NCBI GenBank assembly: GCA_905198295.1
Contig: CAJKBW010000044.1
Coordinates: forward strand, 1-24,682
From: an uncultured Oscillospiraceae bacterium
GTDB taxonomy: Bacteria > Bacillota > Clostridia > Oscillospirales > Acutalibacteraceae
DNA: 24,682 nucleotides
Reading direction: 5' to 3'
Shown here: positions 1-7,123 of the stretch, piece by piece
Position numbering within the stretch: the stretch's first letter is position 1
How the letters are laid out: every line of letters starts with the position of its first letter
Position numbers and translations under genes: made by a program
Notes under the pieces: model-generated
What the model was told of the DNA's origin: nothing
What the model saw: the letters and a program-made list of their open reading frames with translations, nothing else
Databases searched by the model: none

Positions 1-104
1 ATGCGGAGTATATTTCGCAGTTTCACGGAGATGCCAAGCGCGCCGCGCTGCGCGCTATCACACCGCCCGGATTTGCACAGGCCTTTTTCCGGGCTAATCA
101 ATAG
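1..104 (+). CDS. C-terminal end of an unidentified phage gene
   Basis: Reading from base 3, an open frame of 33 codons ends at a TAG at 102-104. The tail contains ISQFHGDAKRAALRAITPPG and looks like a real protein end rather than a chance frame. The next gene starts 10 bases later behind its own ribosome binding site, as expected for consecutive genes of one operon. The family was not recognised. Its place at the end of the early/replication region would suit a replication, recombination or modification protein, but that is position only. The competing frame that begins with ATG at base 1 is read through into the next gene and is less likely. Confidence 0.5.
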   Translation, partial: AEYISQFHGDAKRAALRAITPPGFAQAFFRANQ

Positions 105-114
105 GGGGACAACC

Positions 115-318
115 ATGAATAATCAGCAGATTTGCCCGCGCAAGCGGTGCATATGGGCGCGGTTCGACGGCAGCCGGACGATCTGTACAATGCCGGCATG
201 CCGTGAACCATACCGCCGGGCGGTGGCGGAAGAGGCCATACAGCAGGAACGGGTGGCGGCAGAGCTGGCGCGCGCCGATCGGAGAAAGTGGGAGCGAGAG
301 CACAGAAGGGAGGCGTAA
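115..318 (+). CDS. Small Cys-rich phage protein (possible zinc-binding)
   Basis: A 67-residue protein beginning at ATG 115, with AGGGGG at 103-108 as ribosome binding site. The N-terminal half has four cysteines spaced C7-x4-C12-x11-C24-x4-C29, which could hold one zinc ion. The second half is a highly charged helix rich in Arg, Glu and Ala. No family was recognised. Short zinc-ribbon proteins of this kind are common between the replication and packaging regions of Firmicutes phages. A DNA- or protein-binding role would be an inference from the cysteine pattern only. The track-length version starting at base 1 lacks a ribosome binding site. Confidence 0.7.
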   Translation: MNNQQICPRKRCIWARFDGSRTICTMPACREPYRRAVAEEAIQQERVAAELARADRRKWEREHRREA

Positions 319-326
319 GACAAAAC

Positions 327-746
327 ATGCCAAACGAGCGCGATTTGAATTTGAAAAAATATAGCATCGGTAAATACGAATACAGAGAACTGCGAAATTT
401 TTGCTTGCAATATCCTGAGAAGAAAAAACGTCTGGTTGAACTAAGATCGCCGTATCAAAGTCCACAGATAAACGATATGCCTCATGGGTCGTTTGTCGGA
501 GATCAAACCGGACGAAGCGCAGAAAGGGCAGCGGCTTTATCCGACTATTGCGATTTGATAGAGAAAACCGCCAAGGAGGCGGGTGCGGATATCTATCAAA
601 GCCTACTGGTAAATGTAACAAATGAACATATGCCCTGGGAGATACTGGCTCCGCCTTGCGGTAGGAGACAATTCTATGATGCGCGACGAAAGTTTTTCTA
701 TTTGCTATATTTGAAAAAGGGTCACACAAAGGACGTACTTCCGTGA
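327..746 (+). CDS. Putative late-gene transcriptional regulator, ArpU/RinA-like by position
   Basis: A 139-residue protein started at ATG 327, with GGAGGC at 310-315. An upstream in-frame start at 288 overlaps the previous gene and has no ribosome binding site. The protein is basic and mainly helical. It contains a central SDYCDLIEKTAKEAG segment and a C-terminal FYDARRKFFYLLYLKKG segment that looks like the recognition helix of a small sigma-like or HTH protein. Proteins of this size and shape directly upstream of HNH/terminase genes in Firmicutes phages are often ArpU/RinA-type activators of the late operon. No diagnostic motif settles the family, so the function is inferred. The gene is clearly AT-richer than the head genes. 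Confidence 0.5.
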   Translation: MPNERDLNLKKYSIGKYEYRELRNFCLQYPEKKKRLVELRSPYQSPQINDMPHGSFVGDQTGRSAERAAALSDYCDLIEKTAKEAGADIYQSLLVNVTNEHMPWEILAPPCGRRQFYDARRKFFYLLYLKKGHTKDVLP

Positions 747-769
747 TATTATGATATTGTAGAAATCTA

Positions 770-808
770 CACAAAGGCGCTGCGGGAAACCGTGGCGCTT
801 TCTTTGTG
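770..808 (+). other. Strong RNA hairpin with GAAA tetraloop ahead of the packaging genes
   Basis: Bases 777-785 pair with 790-798 as a nine-pair stem (two G-U pairs) closed by the stable tetraloop GAAA at 786-789. Outer arms CACAAAG (770-776) and CTTTGTG (802-808) are also complementary, separated by a three-base T bulge on the 3' side. The hairpin lies in the only gap of the region (747-852), between the putative late regulator and the HNH gene. It could end early transcription, since TTTCTTT follows the inner stem, or it could be a leader structure of the late mRNA. The U run is interrupted, so the terminator reading is only moderate. No convincing promoter was found in the gap. Confidence 0.6.
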
Positions 809-852
809 CCGGCACAGCGAGTCCGGCGGGTGGGTTATGGAGGAAACATACA

Positions 853-1212
853 ATGAGCAGGCTTCGTTCCTGTCCTGTTTGCGGGCGGGTTCACCCCGCA
901 GGCGGGTGCATGCAGCCAAAGAGAACCAAAGAAAGCACGGAGCACACCAGGCTGCGTACCTGCCGCCGGTGGGATAAGACACGCAAAGCCGTCAATGAAC
1001 GAGACCGGCACCTGTGTCGTGTTTGTCTGAATCTGGGAAGGCTGCAGTGCGAAGATTTGGAAACGCACCACATCGTACCGCTTGCGGAGGACCCGGATAA
1101 GGCTTACGACGAGGACAATCTGATTACTTTGTGCGTCCGGCATCACAAGGCGGCGGATCGCGGCGAGATAGATCGCGGAGAGCTGTTACGCCTGGCGCGG
1201 GAACCGCTTTGA
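853..1212 (+). CDS. HNH endonuclease of the packaging module
   Basis: A 119-residue protein starting at ATG 853, with GGAGGA at 840-845. An N-terminal CPVCG pair begins a possible zinc site, and a second pair, CRVC, lies at about 55-58. The HNH core follows: the ETHHIVPL segment, then EDNLITLC, then VRHHKA. These supply the HH, the Asn and the final His expected of the fold. The gene sits directly before the small terminase. In HK97-like cos phages such an HNH protein works with the terminase to cut DNA at cos and is needed for packaging; that role is assigned here from family and position. Confidence 0.9.
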   Translation: MSRLRSCPVCGRVHPAGGCMQPKRTKESTEHTRLRTCRRWDKTRKAVNERDRHLCRVCLNLGRLQCEDLETHHIVPLAEDPDKAYDEDNLITLCVRHHKAADRGEIDRGELLRLAREPL

Positions 1213-1240
1213 CCCCCCGGAGGGGGCAGGGGCGGAAAAG
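1211..1240. other. Candidate cos region (C-run/G-run palindrome)
   Basis: Directly after the HNH stop codon, a run of six C (1213-1218) is followed by GGA and a run of five G (1222-1226), then further G-rich sequence. The gap between the HNH and small terminase genes is a common location of cos in phages that encode this HNH-terminase pair, and GC-rich palindromes are usual there. Nothing in the sequence proves cleavage here. The same element could be a short hairpin without function or a weak terminator, although no T run follows. Confidence 0.25.
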
Positions 1241-1317
1241 CAAAGGCCGCGGATACCACGGCGCCCCACAAAAAAAGGATGATTTTTCAAAATGGATTTT
1301 CGGAAGGAGGAGACTAT

Positions 1318-1776
1318 ATGGCCAGACCGGCAAAATCGGTTAAAGTAAAAACCGGCGCTCTGGCAAGCGAAGAGGAAATGCTGCGCAACGGCGTCGAAGA
1401 ACGGCTGCGCGGCGCTCCGGCCGAGCCGGAAGCACCGGCTTACTTGACCGATGACCAAAAAAGCATTTTTCGATTTATTGTCGCTGAATTACGGGACAGC
1501 GAAATACTCGGGCGGCTGGATGTATATGTCCTTGAATGCACGGCTGTGGCGATTTCCCGTATACGGCAGATCAACGATATGGTAAACCGGGATTCCTCGC
1601 TGCTTTCCGATACATCGCTGCAAAGCGCCCGCGCAAAATACCAAAACGATATTTGGCGGGGGGCAAACGAGCTTTGTCTTTCCCCACAGGCAAGGGCGAA
1701 AATCGGCTCGCTGGCCGCGCAGGCAGCTAAACAGAAGGAGGATCCTCTGCTGAAGGTCCTGATGGAAGATGATTAA
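1318..1776 (+). CDS. terS: Terminase small subunit, P27-like
   Basis: A 152-residue protein starting at ATG 1318, behind AAGGAGGAG at 1304-1312. An in-frame ATG at 1279 lacks a ribosome binding site. The N-terminus is basic (ARPAKSVKVK), followed by a Pro/Glu-rich linker, YLTDDQKSIFRFIVAEL and a helical C-terminus ending LLKVLMEDD. This matches the P27 type of small terminase by length and pattern. In such phages TerS binds the packaging site and hands DNA to TerL. The last bases overlap the large terminase start by eight bases, consistent with translational coupling of the two subunits. Confidence 0.85.
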   Translation: MARPAKSVKVKTGALASEEEMLRNGVEERLRGAPAEPEAPAYLTDDQKSIFRFIVAELRDSEILGRLDVYVLECTAVAISRIRQINDMVNRDSSLLSDTSLQSARAKYQNDIWRGANELCLSPQARAKIGSLAAQAAKQKEDPLLKVLMEDD

Positions 1777-3439
1777 GCGGACACGGGCATATCGATACGC
1801 CAAGTGGTGCCTTGATGACGATAACCACAAGGTGGGCCGGTATGTGAAAAAGCAGGCGGCGGCATGGCTGCGCATCGCTGACGGCGAACATCCCACGGCA
1901 TTCGTCAGCGAAAAAGCGATCCGCAAAATCGAGAGCCTTCTGGCATTGATGATTCATCCGGATTTACTTTGCCCGATGGCAGAAGGGCTTGAAGAGTATG
2001 CCTGGTTTCTGATCGTTGCCGTCTTTTGCACCCGGCAGCGCGAGGACAACCGGCGCTTTTATACCACGGCACTGCTGGAAATTTCGCGTAAGAATTTCAA
2101 GACGTTTAATTCGGCGGTAATATTCCTCATCGGCATGCTGACTGAGCCGCGATTTTCGCGGTTCTTTTCGGTGGCGCCGGATTACAAGCTGTCTTCCGAG
2201 CTGCGGCTGGCGGTGCGGAAGATCATCAAGGTGTCTCCTTTGCTGGCTGACCGTTTCAAGATCAACCGGGATATGATTACCTGCCTGCTCAATGACATTG
2301 AGTATACGCCGCTGGCCTATTCCAACGATGGCATGGACGGCAGGCTTGCCAACATCTTCCTTGCGGACGAAGCCGGCGCGCTGGACAGCTACCCGGTTGA
2401 TGCCATGCGTTCCTCGCAGATCACCATCCGCAACAAGCTGGGCATCATTATCTCCACCCAGTATCCCAACGACAACAATGTGATGATCGACGAGGTGGAT
2501 ATTGCCAAAAAGGTGCTGGACGGCCTGCTTCCGGAAAAGGAAGATGTGTTTGCGCTCCTGTACGAGCCGGACAGCGAGCTGGTCAAGGAATGGGAGACAA
2601 ACGATCTGGTGCTGTATCAGGCAAATCCGGTTGCGGTCGGCAATGCCGAAATATTCCGCTCGCTGCAGGATCTGCGCATGATGGCGATCCTGTATGAAAA
2701 CAAACGCGAGAATTTCCTGTGCAAGCACTGCAACATCCTGTATAAAGGGCTTGGCGTGGAAGGCTTTGTTGACATCCAGAAGGTGCAGAAATGCCGCCGG
2801 GAGGAAGCGGCGGGATTCTGGAAAGGACGCCGGGTATGGCTGGGACTTGACCTGTCACAGACCGATGATAACACCGCCGTCGCGATGGTTACGGAGGAAA
2901 ACGGCGTCTTTTATGCCAAGGCCTGGGGATTTCTTCCCGGCGAACGGGTGGAGCTCAAATCCAACCGCGAGGGCGTGGACTACCGCCGGCTGATCGGCAG
3001 CGGATGCTGCTTTGCCTGCGGAGAGGATGTCGTGGATTACGGCTTTGTGGAAAGCTTTATTCTGGGGCTTCCGGACAAATACGGCGTAGAGATCGTGCAG
3101 GTTGGCTATGATCGCTACAACGCCATTTCCACGGTGCAGAAGCTGGAGGCCGGCGGGATGGAATGCGTGGAGATCAAGCAGCATTCGTCCGTGCTTCACC
3201 CGCCGACAAAGCTGCTCAAGGAAAGCATCCTTGGCGGGCATTTTGTCTATGATGACAACCGGCTGCTGGAGATCAATTTCCAGAATGCCCGGTGCACGGA
3301 AGACACAAACCTGAATCAATACGTCAACAAGAAAAAATCCGCCGGCAAGGTGGATATGGTGGTCGCGCTGATCAACGCCTTATATATGGCGCAGCAGGAG
3401 CTGCTGTATGGTCAGTTTGATTTCGTCGTACAGACTTGA
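1769..3439 (+). CDS. terL: Terminase large subunit (ATPase and nuclease)
   Basis: A 556-residue protein of normal length. The ATPase half shows a P-loop at SRKNFKT (residues 106-112), Walker B at IFLADEAG (196-203, D200/E201) and a coupling motif ISTQ (228-231). The nuclease half has GLDLSQTDD (D361), VGYDRY (D448) and KVDMVVALINA (D529), the three acidic clusters of the RNase H-like nuclease. TerL pumps DNA into the prohead and cuts the concatemer. The P-loop is odd: the family usually has RKNGKS/T, but here a Phe (F110) replaces the Gly. The start overlaps terS; a GGAAG stretch at 1764-1768 is a weak ribosome binding site, so coupling to terS is likely. Confidence 0.95.
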   Translation: MIKRTRAYRYAKWCLDDDNHKVGRYVKKQAAAWLRIADGEHPTAFVSEKAIRKIESLLALMIHPDLLCPMAEGLEEYAWFLIVAVFCTRQREDNRRFYTTALLEISRKNFKTFNSAVIFLIGMLTEPRFSRFFSVAPDYKLSSELRLAVRKIIKVSPLLADRFKINRDMITCLLNDIEYTPLAYSNDGMDGRLANIFLADEAGALDSYPVDAMRSSQITIRNKLGIIISTQYPNDNNVMIDEVDIAKKVLDGLLPEKEDVFALLYEPDSELVKEWETNDLVLYQANPVAVGNAEIFRSLQDLRMMAILYENKRENFLCKHCNILYKGLGVEGFVDIQKVQKCRREEAAGFWKGRRVWLGLDLSQTDDNTAVAMVTEENGVFYAKAWGFLPGERVELKSNREGVDYRRLIGSGCCFACGEDVVDYGFVESFILGLPDKYGVEIVQVGYDRYNAISTVQKLEAGGMECVEIKQHSSVLHPPTKLLKESILGGHFVYDDNRLLEINFQNARCTEDTNLNQYVNKKKSAGKVDMVVALINALYMAQQELLYGQFDFVVQT

Positions 3440-3449
3440 GGAGGACAGC

Positions 3450-4988
3450 ATGGGGATTTTCAGACGCAGGGCAGAGGTGCGTGCCGATGCCGGAGAGGTG
3501 CAATTTGAAGACACGCTGCTGAAGGCACTGCTGGGCGGCGGTCCGGTTACCCGCGAAACTGCCCTTCAGGTGCCGACCATCAGCGGCGGCATCGACCTGA
3601 TCGCCAACCTTGTTGCCAGCACGCCGGTAAAGCTGTACCGCGACAAGGGCGGCAAGGCCGAGGAGGTGCGCGATGATCCGCGGATCGCTCTGCTGAATGA
3701 CGAAACCGGGGACACCCTCAACGCTAACGAATTCTGGCGGGCGATCACGCGGGATTATTACCTGGGCAAAGGCGGATACGCCTACATAAACAAAGAAAAG
3801 GGCCGCATCAAAAGCCTGCATTATGTCGATGAGGCGCAGATAGCCATACAGAAAAACAACGACCCGATTTTCAAGGACTACACCCTGATGGTGAACGGCC
3901 GGGAATACCTGCCGTTTGAGTTCCTGAAGATTCTGCGCAATACCCGGGATGGCGCGCAGGGCGTGCCGATCACCGAGGAAAACAGCAAGCTGATTGAAAC
4001 GGCATACCAGACCCTTTGCTTTGAGGGCTATCTGGTCAAAAAGGGCGGGAACAAAAAAGGGTTCCTGAAGTCCGAGAAACCGCTGACCGATGAAGCGCTC
4101 AAATCCCTGCGAGAGGCTTACGCAAGGCTGTACAGCAATAACGGGGACAACATGATGGTGCTCAACAAGGGGATCGAGTTTCAGGAAACCAGCAACACCT
4201 CCGCTGAAATGCAGCTCAATGAGAACAAGCTGACCAACGCGCAGGAATTTGCCAAGATGTTTCATATTTCCACCGACGTTATGGCGGGAAAAGGAACCGA
4301 AAACGATATTTCCAGCCTTGCGAGGCTGGCCGCCATCCCGCTGATGACTGCCATTCAGTGCGCGCTCAATAAGGATTTTCTGCTGGAAGCGGAAAAAGGG
4401 ACGCTGTACTGGGCGTTCGATACAAAGGAGCTGCTCAAGGGCGACATGAAGGAACGCTTTGACGCCTATAAGACCGCGCTCGACGCCAACTTTATGCAGA
4501 TCGATGAGGTGCGTTACGCGGAGGATCTGGAACCGCTGGGGCTGTCCTGGGTGAAGCTCGGGCTGCAGGATGTGCTGTATGACCCGAAGACCAGACGGAT
4601 TTATACGCCGAACACCAACCGGACCAGCGTAATGGGGGAAAACACTCCGGAGGAACCCTTGCCGGCGGAGACGGATGATGCTATACTGGAATCGCGGGCA
4701 AACCCCCATCACGATCCGAAGAACGGACGGTTTACCTCAAAGGGCGGCGGCACCGCAGGAGGGAAGGCTGGCAAAACCAAGTATGCGCCCTCGCCGCAAC
4801 GGAATAAGTCTGGTGTGCAGATGAAACCAAAAGCTTACGCCAAGCTGTGCGGTGCATTCAGGACAAAGTATCCGGAGGCGAAGCCGGAGGATGGCGAGAA
4901 AACATTTATCGATGGAAAATATCGGTATTCAGCTACTGCGGCCGATAACGGTGGTATTGTAGTTCATCGCCGTGCAAAGCTGCGATAG
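3450..4988 (+). CDS. Portal protein, HK97 family, with a basic C-terminal extension
   Basis: A 512-residue protein started at ATG 3450, with GAGGAGG at 3438-3444. An in-frame ATG at 3408 inside terL is unlikely. Residues 1-400 read as an HK97-type portal (VPTISGGIDLIAN, ITRDYYLGKGGYAYI, and the later SSLARLAAIPLM segment). The portal forms the ring through which DNA enters and to which the neck attaches. HK97-type portals usually end near 400-430. Here NPHHDPKNGRF at 418-428 leads through a Gly-rich linker into about 70 further residues (443-512) rich in Lys and Arg, with YAKLCGAFRTKYPEAK and GKYRYSATAADNGG. Similar motif-linked extensions appear on phage head proteins and may be injected effector domains (inference). 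Confidence 0.92.
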   Translation: MGIFRRRAEVRADAGEVQFEDTLLKALLGGGPVTRETALQVPTISGGIDLIANLVASTPVKLYRDKGGKAEEVRDDPRIALLNDETGDTLNANEFWRAITRDYYLGKGGYAYINKEKGRIKSLHYVDEAQIAIQKNNDPIFKDYTLMVNGREYLPFEFLKILRNTRDGAQGVPITEENSKLIETAYQTLCFEGYLVKKGGNKKGFLKSEKPLTDEALKSLREAYARLYSNNGDNMMVLNKGIEFQETSNTSAEMQLNENKLTNAQEFAKMFHISTDVMAGKGTENDISSLARLAAIPLMTAIQCALNKDFLLEAEKGTLYWAFDTKELLKGDMKERFDAYKTALDANFMQIDEVRYAEDLEPLGLSWVKLGLQDVLYDPKTRRIYTPNTNRTSVMGENTPEEPLPAETDDAILESRANPHHDPKNGRFTSKGGGTAGGKAGKTKYAPSPQRNKSGVQMKPKAYAKLCGAFRTKYPEAKPEDGEKTFIDGKYRYSATAADNGGIVVHRRAKLR

Positions 4989-4999
4989 GAGGAAAAAAT

Positions 5000-5260
5000 A
5001 TGGTTCCGGAAAATGATGCGTTTGTCCAGAAAATGAAAAAAAGGTTTCGTGCTTATTTGCAAAGCGATGACCCAGAGACGGTTGGAGAAATCGAGATGTT
5101 TATTCACGGATCGCAGCAGTATGAAATTGAAGAGGAGGCCGAGGCCTTTGTCGAAAGCCATCCTCATGCAACCGCCCGCGAATTATTTGAGTTTTTCAAC
5201 GTAACGGCGCCGGAAGGACTTGCCCCTGGAGACGACGGCGCTGATTTACTGGAAGATTGA
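5000..5260 (+). CDS. Small acidic protein, possible partner of the portal extension
   Basis: An 86-residue protein starting at ATG 5000, behind AGGAGG at 4987-4992, which overlaps the portal stop. It is strongly acidic: about 21 Asp/Glu against about 6 Lys/Arg, with EIEEEAEAF in the middle and GDDGADLLED at the end. It appears helical, has no signal peptide or membrane segment, and was not assigned to a named family. It directly follows the basic portal extension and is cut off from the protease gene by a strong terminator. That suggests a two-part unit, for example effector and neutralising partner, but a small head-assembly protein is an equal possibility. It is AT-richer than the flanking head genes. 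Confidence 0.75.
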   Translation: MVPENDAFVQKMKKRFRAYLQSDDPETVGEIEMFIHGSQQYEIEEEAEAFVESHPHATARELFEFFNVTAPEGLAPGDDGADLLED

Positions 5261-5290
5261 CGGTACAATAACGATAAGCAGGATGCACAA

Positions 5291-5334
5291 GGGACGATGC
5301 CAAGCGCCATATGGCGCCGGGCACCGTCCTTTTT
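5291..5334 (+). terminator. Intrinsic terminator inside the head-gene operon
   Basis: A long two-part stem: GGACGATGCC (5292-5301) pairs with GGCACCGTCC (5320-5329) apart from one A-C mismatch, and encloses the perfect palindrome GCGCCATATGGCGC (5304-5317). TTTTT (5330-5334) follows directly. This is a textbook intrinsic terminator lying between the acidic 86-residue gene and the protease. It would uncouple the portal-extension cassette from the capsid genes unless read through or antiterminated. The complement lacks a comparable T run. Confidence 0.85.
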
Positions 5335-5362
5335 CATGCCCATTTGAAAGGTGGTGACAGGA

Positions 5363-5959
5363 ATGAATATCGAAATACGTGCAGACGGTGCGCACATTAC
5401 CGGATATGTCAACGTGACCGAGAAAAAAAGCCGGCCGGTGATCACCCCGCACGGCAAGGTCATCGAGGAAATTGAACCGAGAGCCTTTGAGCAGGCCATC
5501 AGCCGTGCGGCCAACATAACGGTTACGGTTGACCACGACGACAGCCGTGTCTACGCCAGCACGGAGGAAGGCACCCTGAAGCTGTACGAGGACACTATCG
5601 GGCTGCATGCGGATGTGCTGATCACCGACGAGGCGCTGATCTCTCTGGCCAAACGGGGGAAGATCAAGGGCTGGTCGTTCGGCATGTACAACGTGCAGGA
5701 CGAGCTGGAGGCGCGGGCGGATGCGCTCCCGCTGCGGCACATCAAATCCCTTGATCTGGATCACGTGACGCTGGTGGTCAATAAAAACCCGGTATATTCC
5801 GCCACATCCGTCGAAATCCGGGCGGATACAGAGATCGATATGGAAGTCAGGACAACCGAACAGCCCCCGCAAATTACGGAGGTCGAGCCCAAACAGCCCG
5901 ACACTCCGTTTTTTGATAACTCGGCATACCGGCGCCGGGTGGAAGCCATTAAAAAATAA
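5363..5959 (+). CDS. Prohead (maturation) protease, HK97 family
   Basis: A 198-residue protein; ATG 5363 is preferred, with AAAGGTGG at 5347-5354. Two in-frame GTG codons at 5351 and 5354 lie within the ribosome binding site. The serine-protease signature of the HK97 prohead protease family (U35) is visible: VDHDDSRVYAST with His58 and GWSFGMY with Ser105, followed by SLDLDHVTLV. The enzyme cleaves the scaffolding delta domain from the capsid protein and then itself inside the prohead. The C-terminal third (after about 150) is a Pro-rich linker and tail, probably removed by self-processing. It lies 18 bases before the capsid gene, as is usual. Confidence 0.93.
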   Translation: MNIEIRADGAHITGYVNVTEKKSRPVITPHGKVIEEIEPRAFEQAISRAANITVTVDHDDSRVYASTEEGTLKLYEDTIGLHADVLITDEALISLAKRGKIKGWSFGMYNVQDELEARADALPLRHIKSLDLDHVTLVVNKNPVYSATSVEIRADTEIDMEVRTTEQPPQITEVEPKQPDTPFFDNSAYRRRVEAIKK

Positions 5960-5977
5960 TTTTGGAGGAACGAGAAA

Positions 5978-7123
5978 ATGACGAATCTGAAAGCCCTTAT
6001 GGAAAAGCGTGCGGAGCTGCAGCAGCATATGGACGCGCTGGTCAGCACCGCCGACACCGAAACCCGCGCCATGACCGACGAGGAAACGGCGCAGTTCGAC
6101 GCCGCGGAAAAAGAAATCCGGGCGATTGACGAGACGGTCGAGCGGGAGGAGCGCGCCCGTCGTACCGAACGGAAGCCGATTCCTGCCGACGCGGAGAACC
6201 GCGCGGCCGAGGAGGAACGCGCTTTTGCGGATTATGTTATGGGCAAGGTCTCCGAGCTGCGTGCCGGCGAGCAGAACGTGGACATGACCAACAACGGCGC
6301 GATCATCCCCACCACCATCGCGAACCGCATCATCAAGGCGGTGAAGGACCGCTGCCCGATTCTGGCGGGCGCCACCGTATACAACGTCAAAGGCAAGCTG
6401 AAGGTGCCGGTGTGGGGCAAGGCCAACACCACCCATGATATCGCGGTGGGCTACCAGACCGAGTTCACCGAGATTACGGCGGATTCCGGCAAATTCACTT
6501 CGGTGGATCTGGACGGCTATCTGGCCGGCGCGCTGACCCTGATCGGCCGCAGCGTGGAAAACAACGGTTCTTTTTCGGTGGTCGACTTCATCGTCAGCCA
6601 GATGGCCGAGGAGATCGCCTCCTTCCTGGAAAAGGAACTGCTCAACGGCACCTCCGGCAAGGCGACCGGCGCACTGTCCACCACCACCAGCGTGACGGCT
6701 GCCGCGGCTGCGGCGATTACCGCCGACGAACTGATCGACCTGCAGGCTAAGGTAAAACAGGTCTATCAGAACGGCGCATGCTGGACCATGCATCCGGATA
6801 CTTTCACGGCGATCAAGAAGCTCAAGGACGCCAACAACCGTTATCTGCTGCAGGACGACGTGACCGGCGAATTCCCGTATCGCCTGCTGGGCAAGCCGGT
6901 TTATCTGTCCGACAACATGCCGGTTATGGCGGCGAGCGCCAAGGCGGTGCTCTACGGCAATTACAGCGGCCTGTCGGTCAACATGCGGGAGAATATCTCT
7001 ATTGAGGTCTTGCGGGAAAAATACTCGACTATGCATGCCTTGGGCGTTGTCGCATGGTTTGAATTCGACAGTAAGGTGACAGATAATCAGAAGCTTGCAG
7101 TATTGACGATGAAATCAGCTTAA
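5978..7123 (+). CDS. Major capsid protein, HK97 fold
   Basis: A 381-residue protein at ATG 5978, behind GGAGGA at 5964-5969. Residues 1-85 form a charged coiled-coil delta domain (LMEKRAELQQHMDAL, TQFDAAEKEIRAIDETVE-like helices) that acts as scaffold and is cleaved by the neighbouring protease. The shell domain follows, with NNGAIIPTTIANRII, the E-loop region and GVVAWFEFDSKV near the end. Length and order fit the HK97 major capsid family. Up to about base 6985 codons are strongly GC-ending, but the last 40 or so codons (ATC TCT ATT, TTG CGG, AGT, ACA GAT AAT, CTT GCA GTA TTG) are not. This coincides with the homing-endonuclease insertion directly behind the gene. Confidence 0.95.
   Translation: MTNLKALMEKRAELQQHMDALVSTADTETRAMTDEETAQFDAAEKEIRAIDETVEREERARRTERKPIPADAENRAAEEERAFADYVMGKVSELRAGEQNVDMTNNGAIIPTTIANRIIKAVKDRCPILAGATVYNVKGKLKVPVWGKANTTHDIAVGYQTEFTEITADSGKFTSVDLDGYLAGALTLIGRSVENNGSFSVVDFIVSQMAEEIASFLEKELLNGTSGKATGALSTTTSVTAAAAAAITADELIDLQAKVKQVYQNGACWTMHPDTFTAIKKLKDANNRYLLQDDVTGEFPYRLLGKPVYLSDNMPVMAASAKAVLYGNYSGLSVNMRENISIEVLREKYSTMHALGVVAWFEFDSKVTDNQKLAVLTMKSA

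Noticed and set aside
747..852. Late promoter in the gap before the HNH gene
   Set aside because: AT-rich boxes such as TATTAT at 747-752 are present, but no -35 element lies at a proper distance.
5246..7036. 596-codon open frame on the minus strand opposite protease and capsid genes
   Set aside because: It is the antisense shadow of GC-rich coding sequence, has low-complexity His/Arg/Gly-rich translation and no ribosome binding site; the same holds for the minus-strand frame at 3372-4712.
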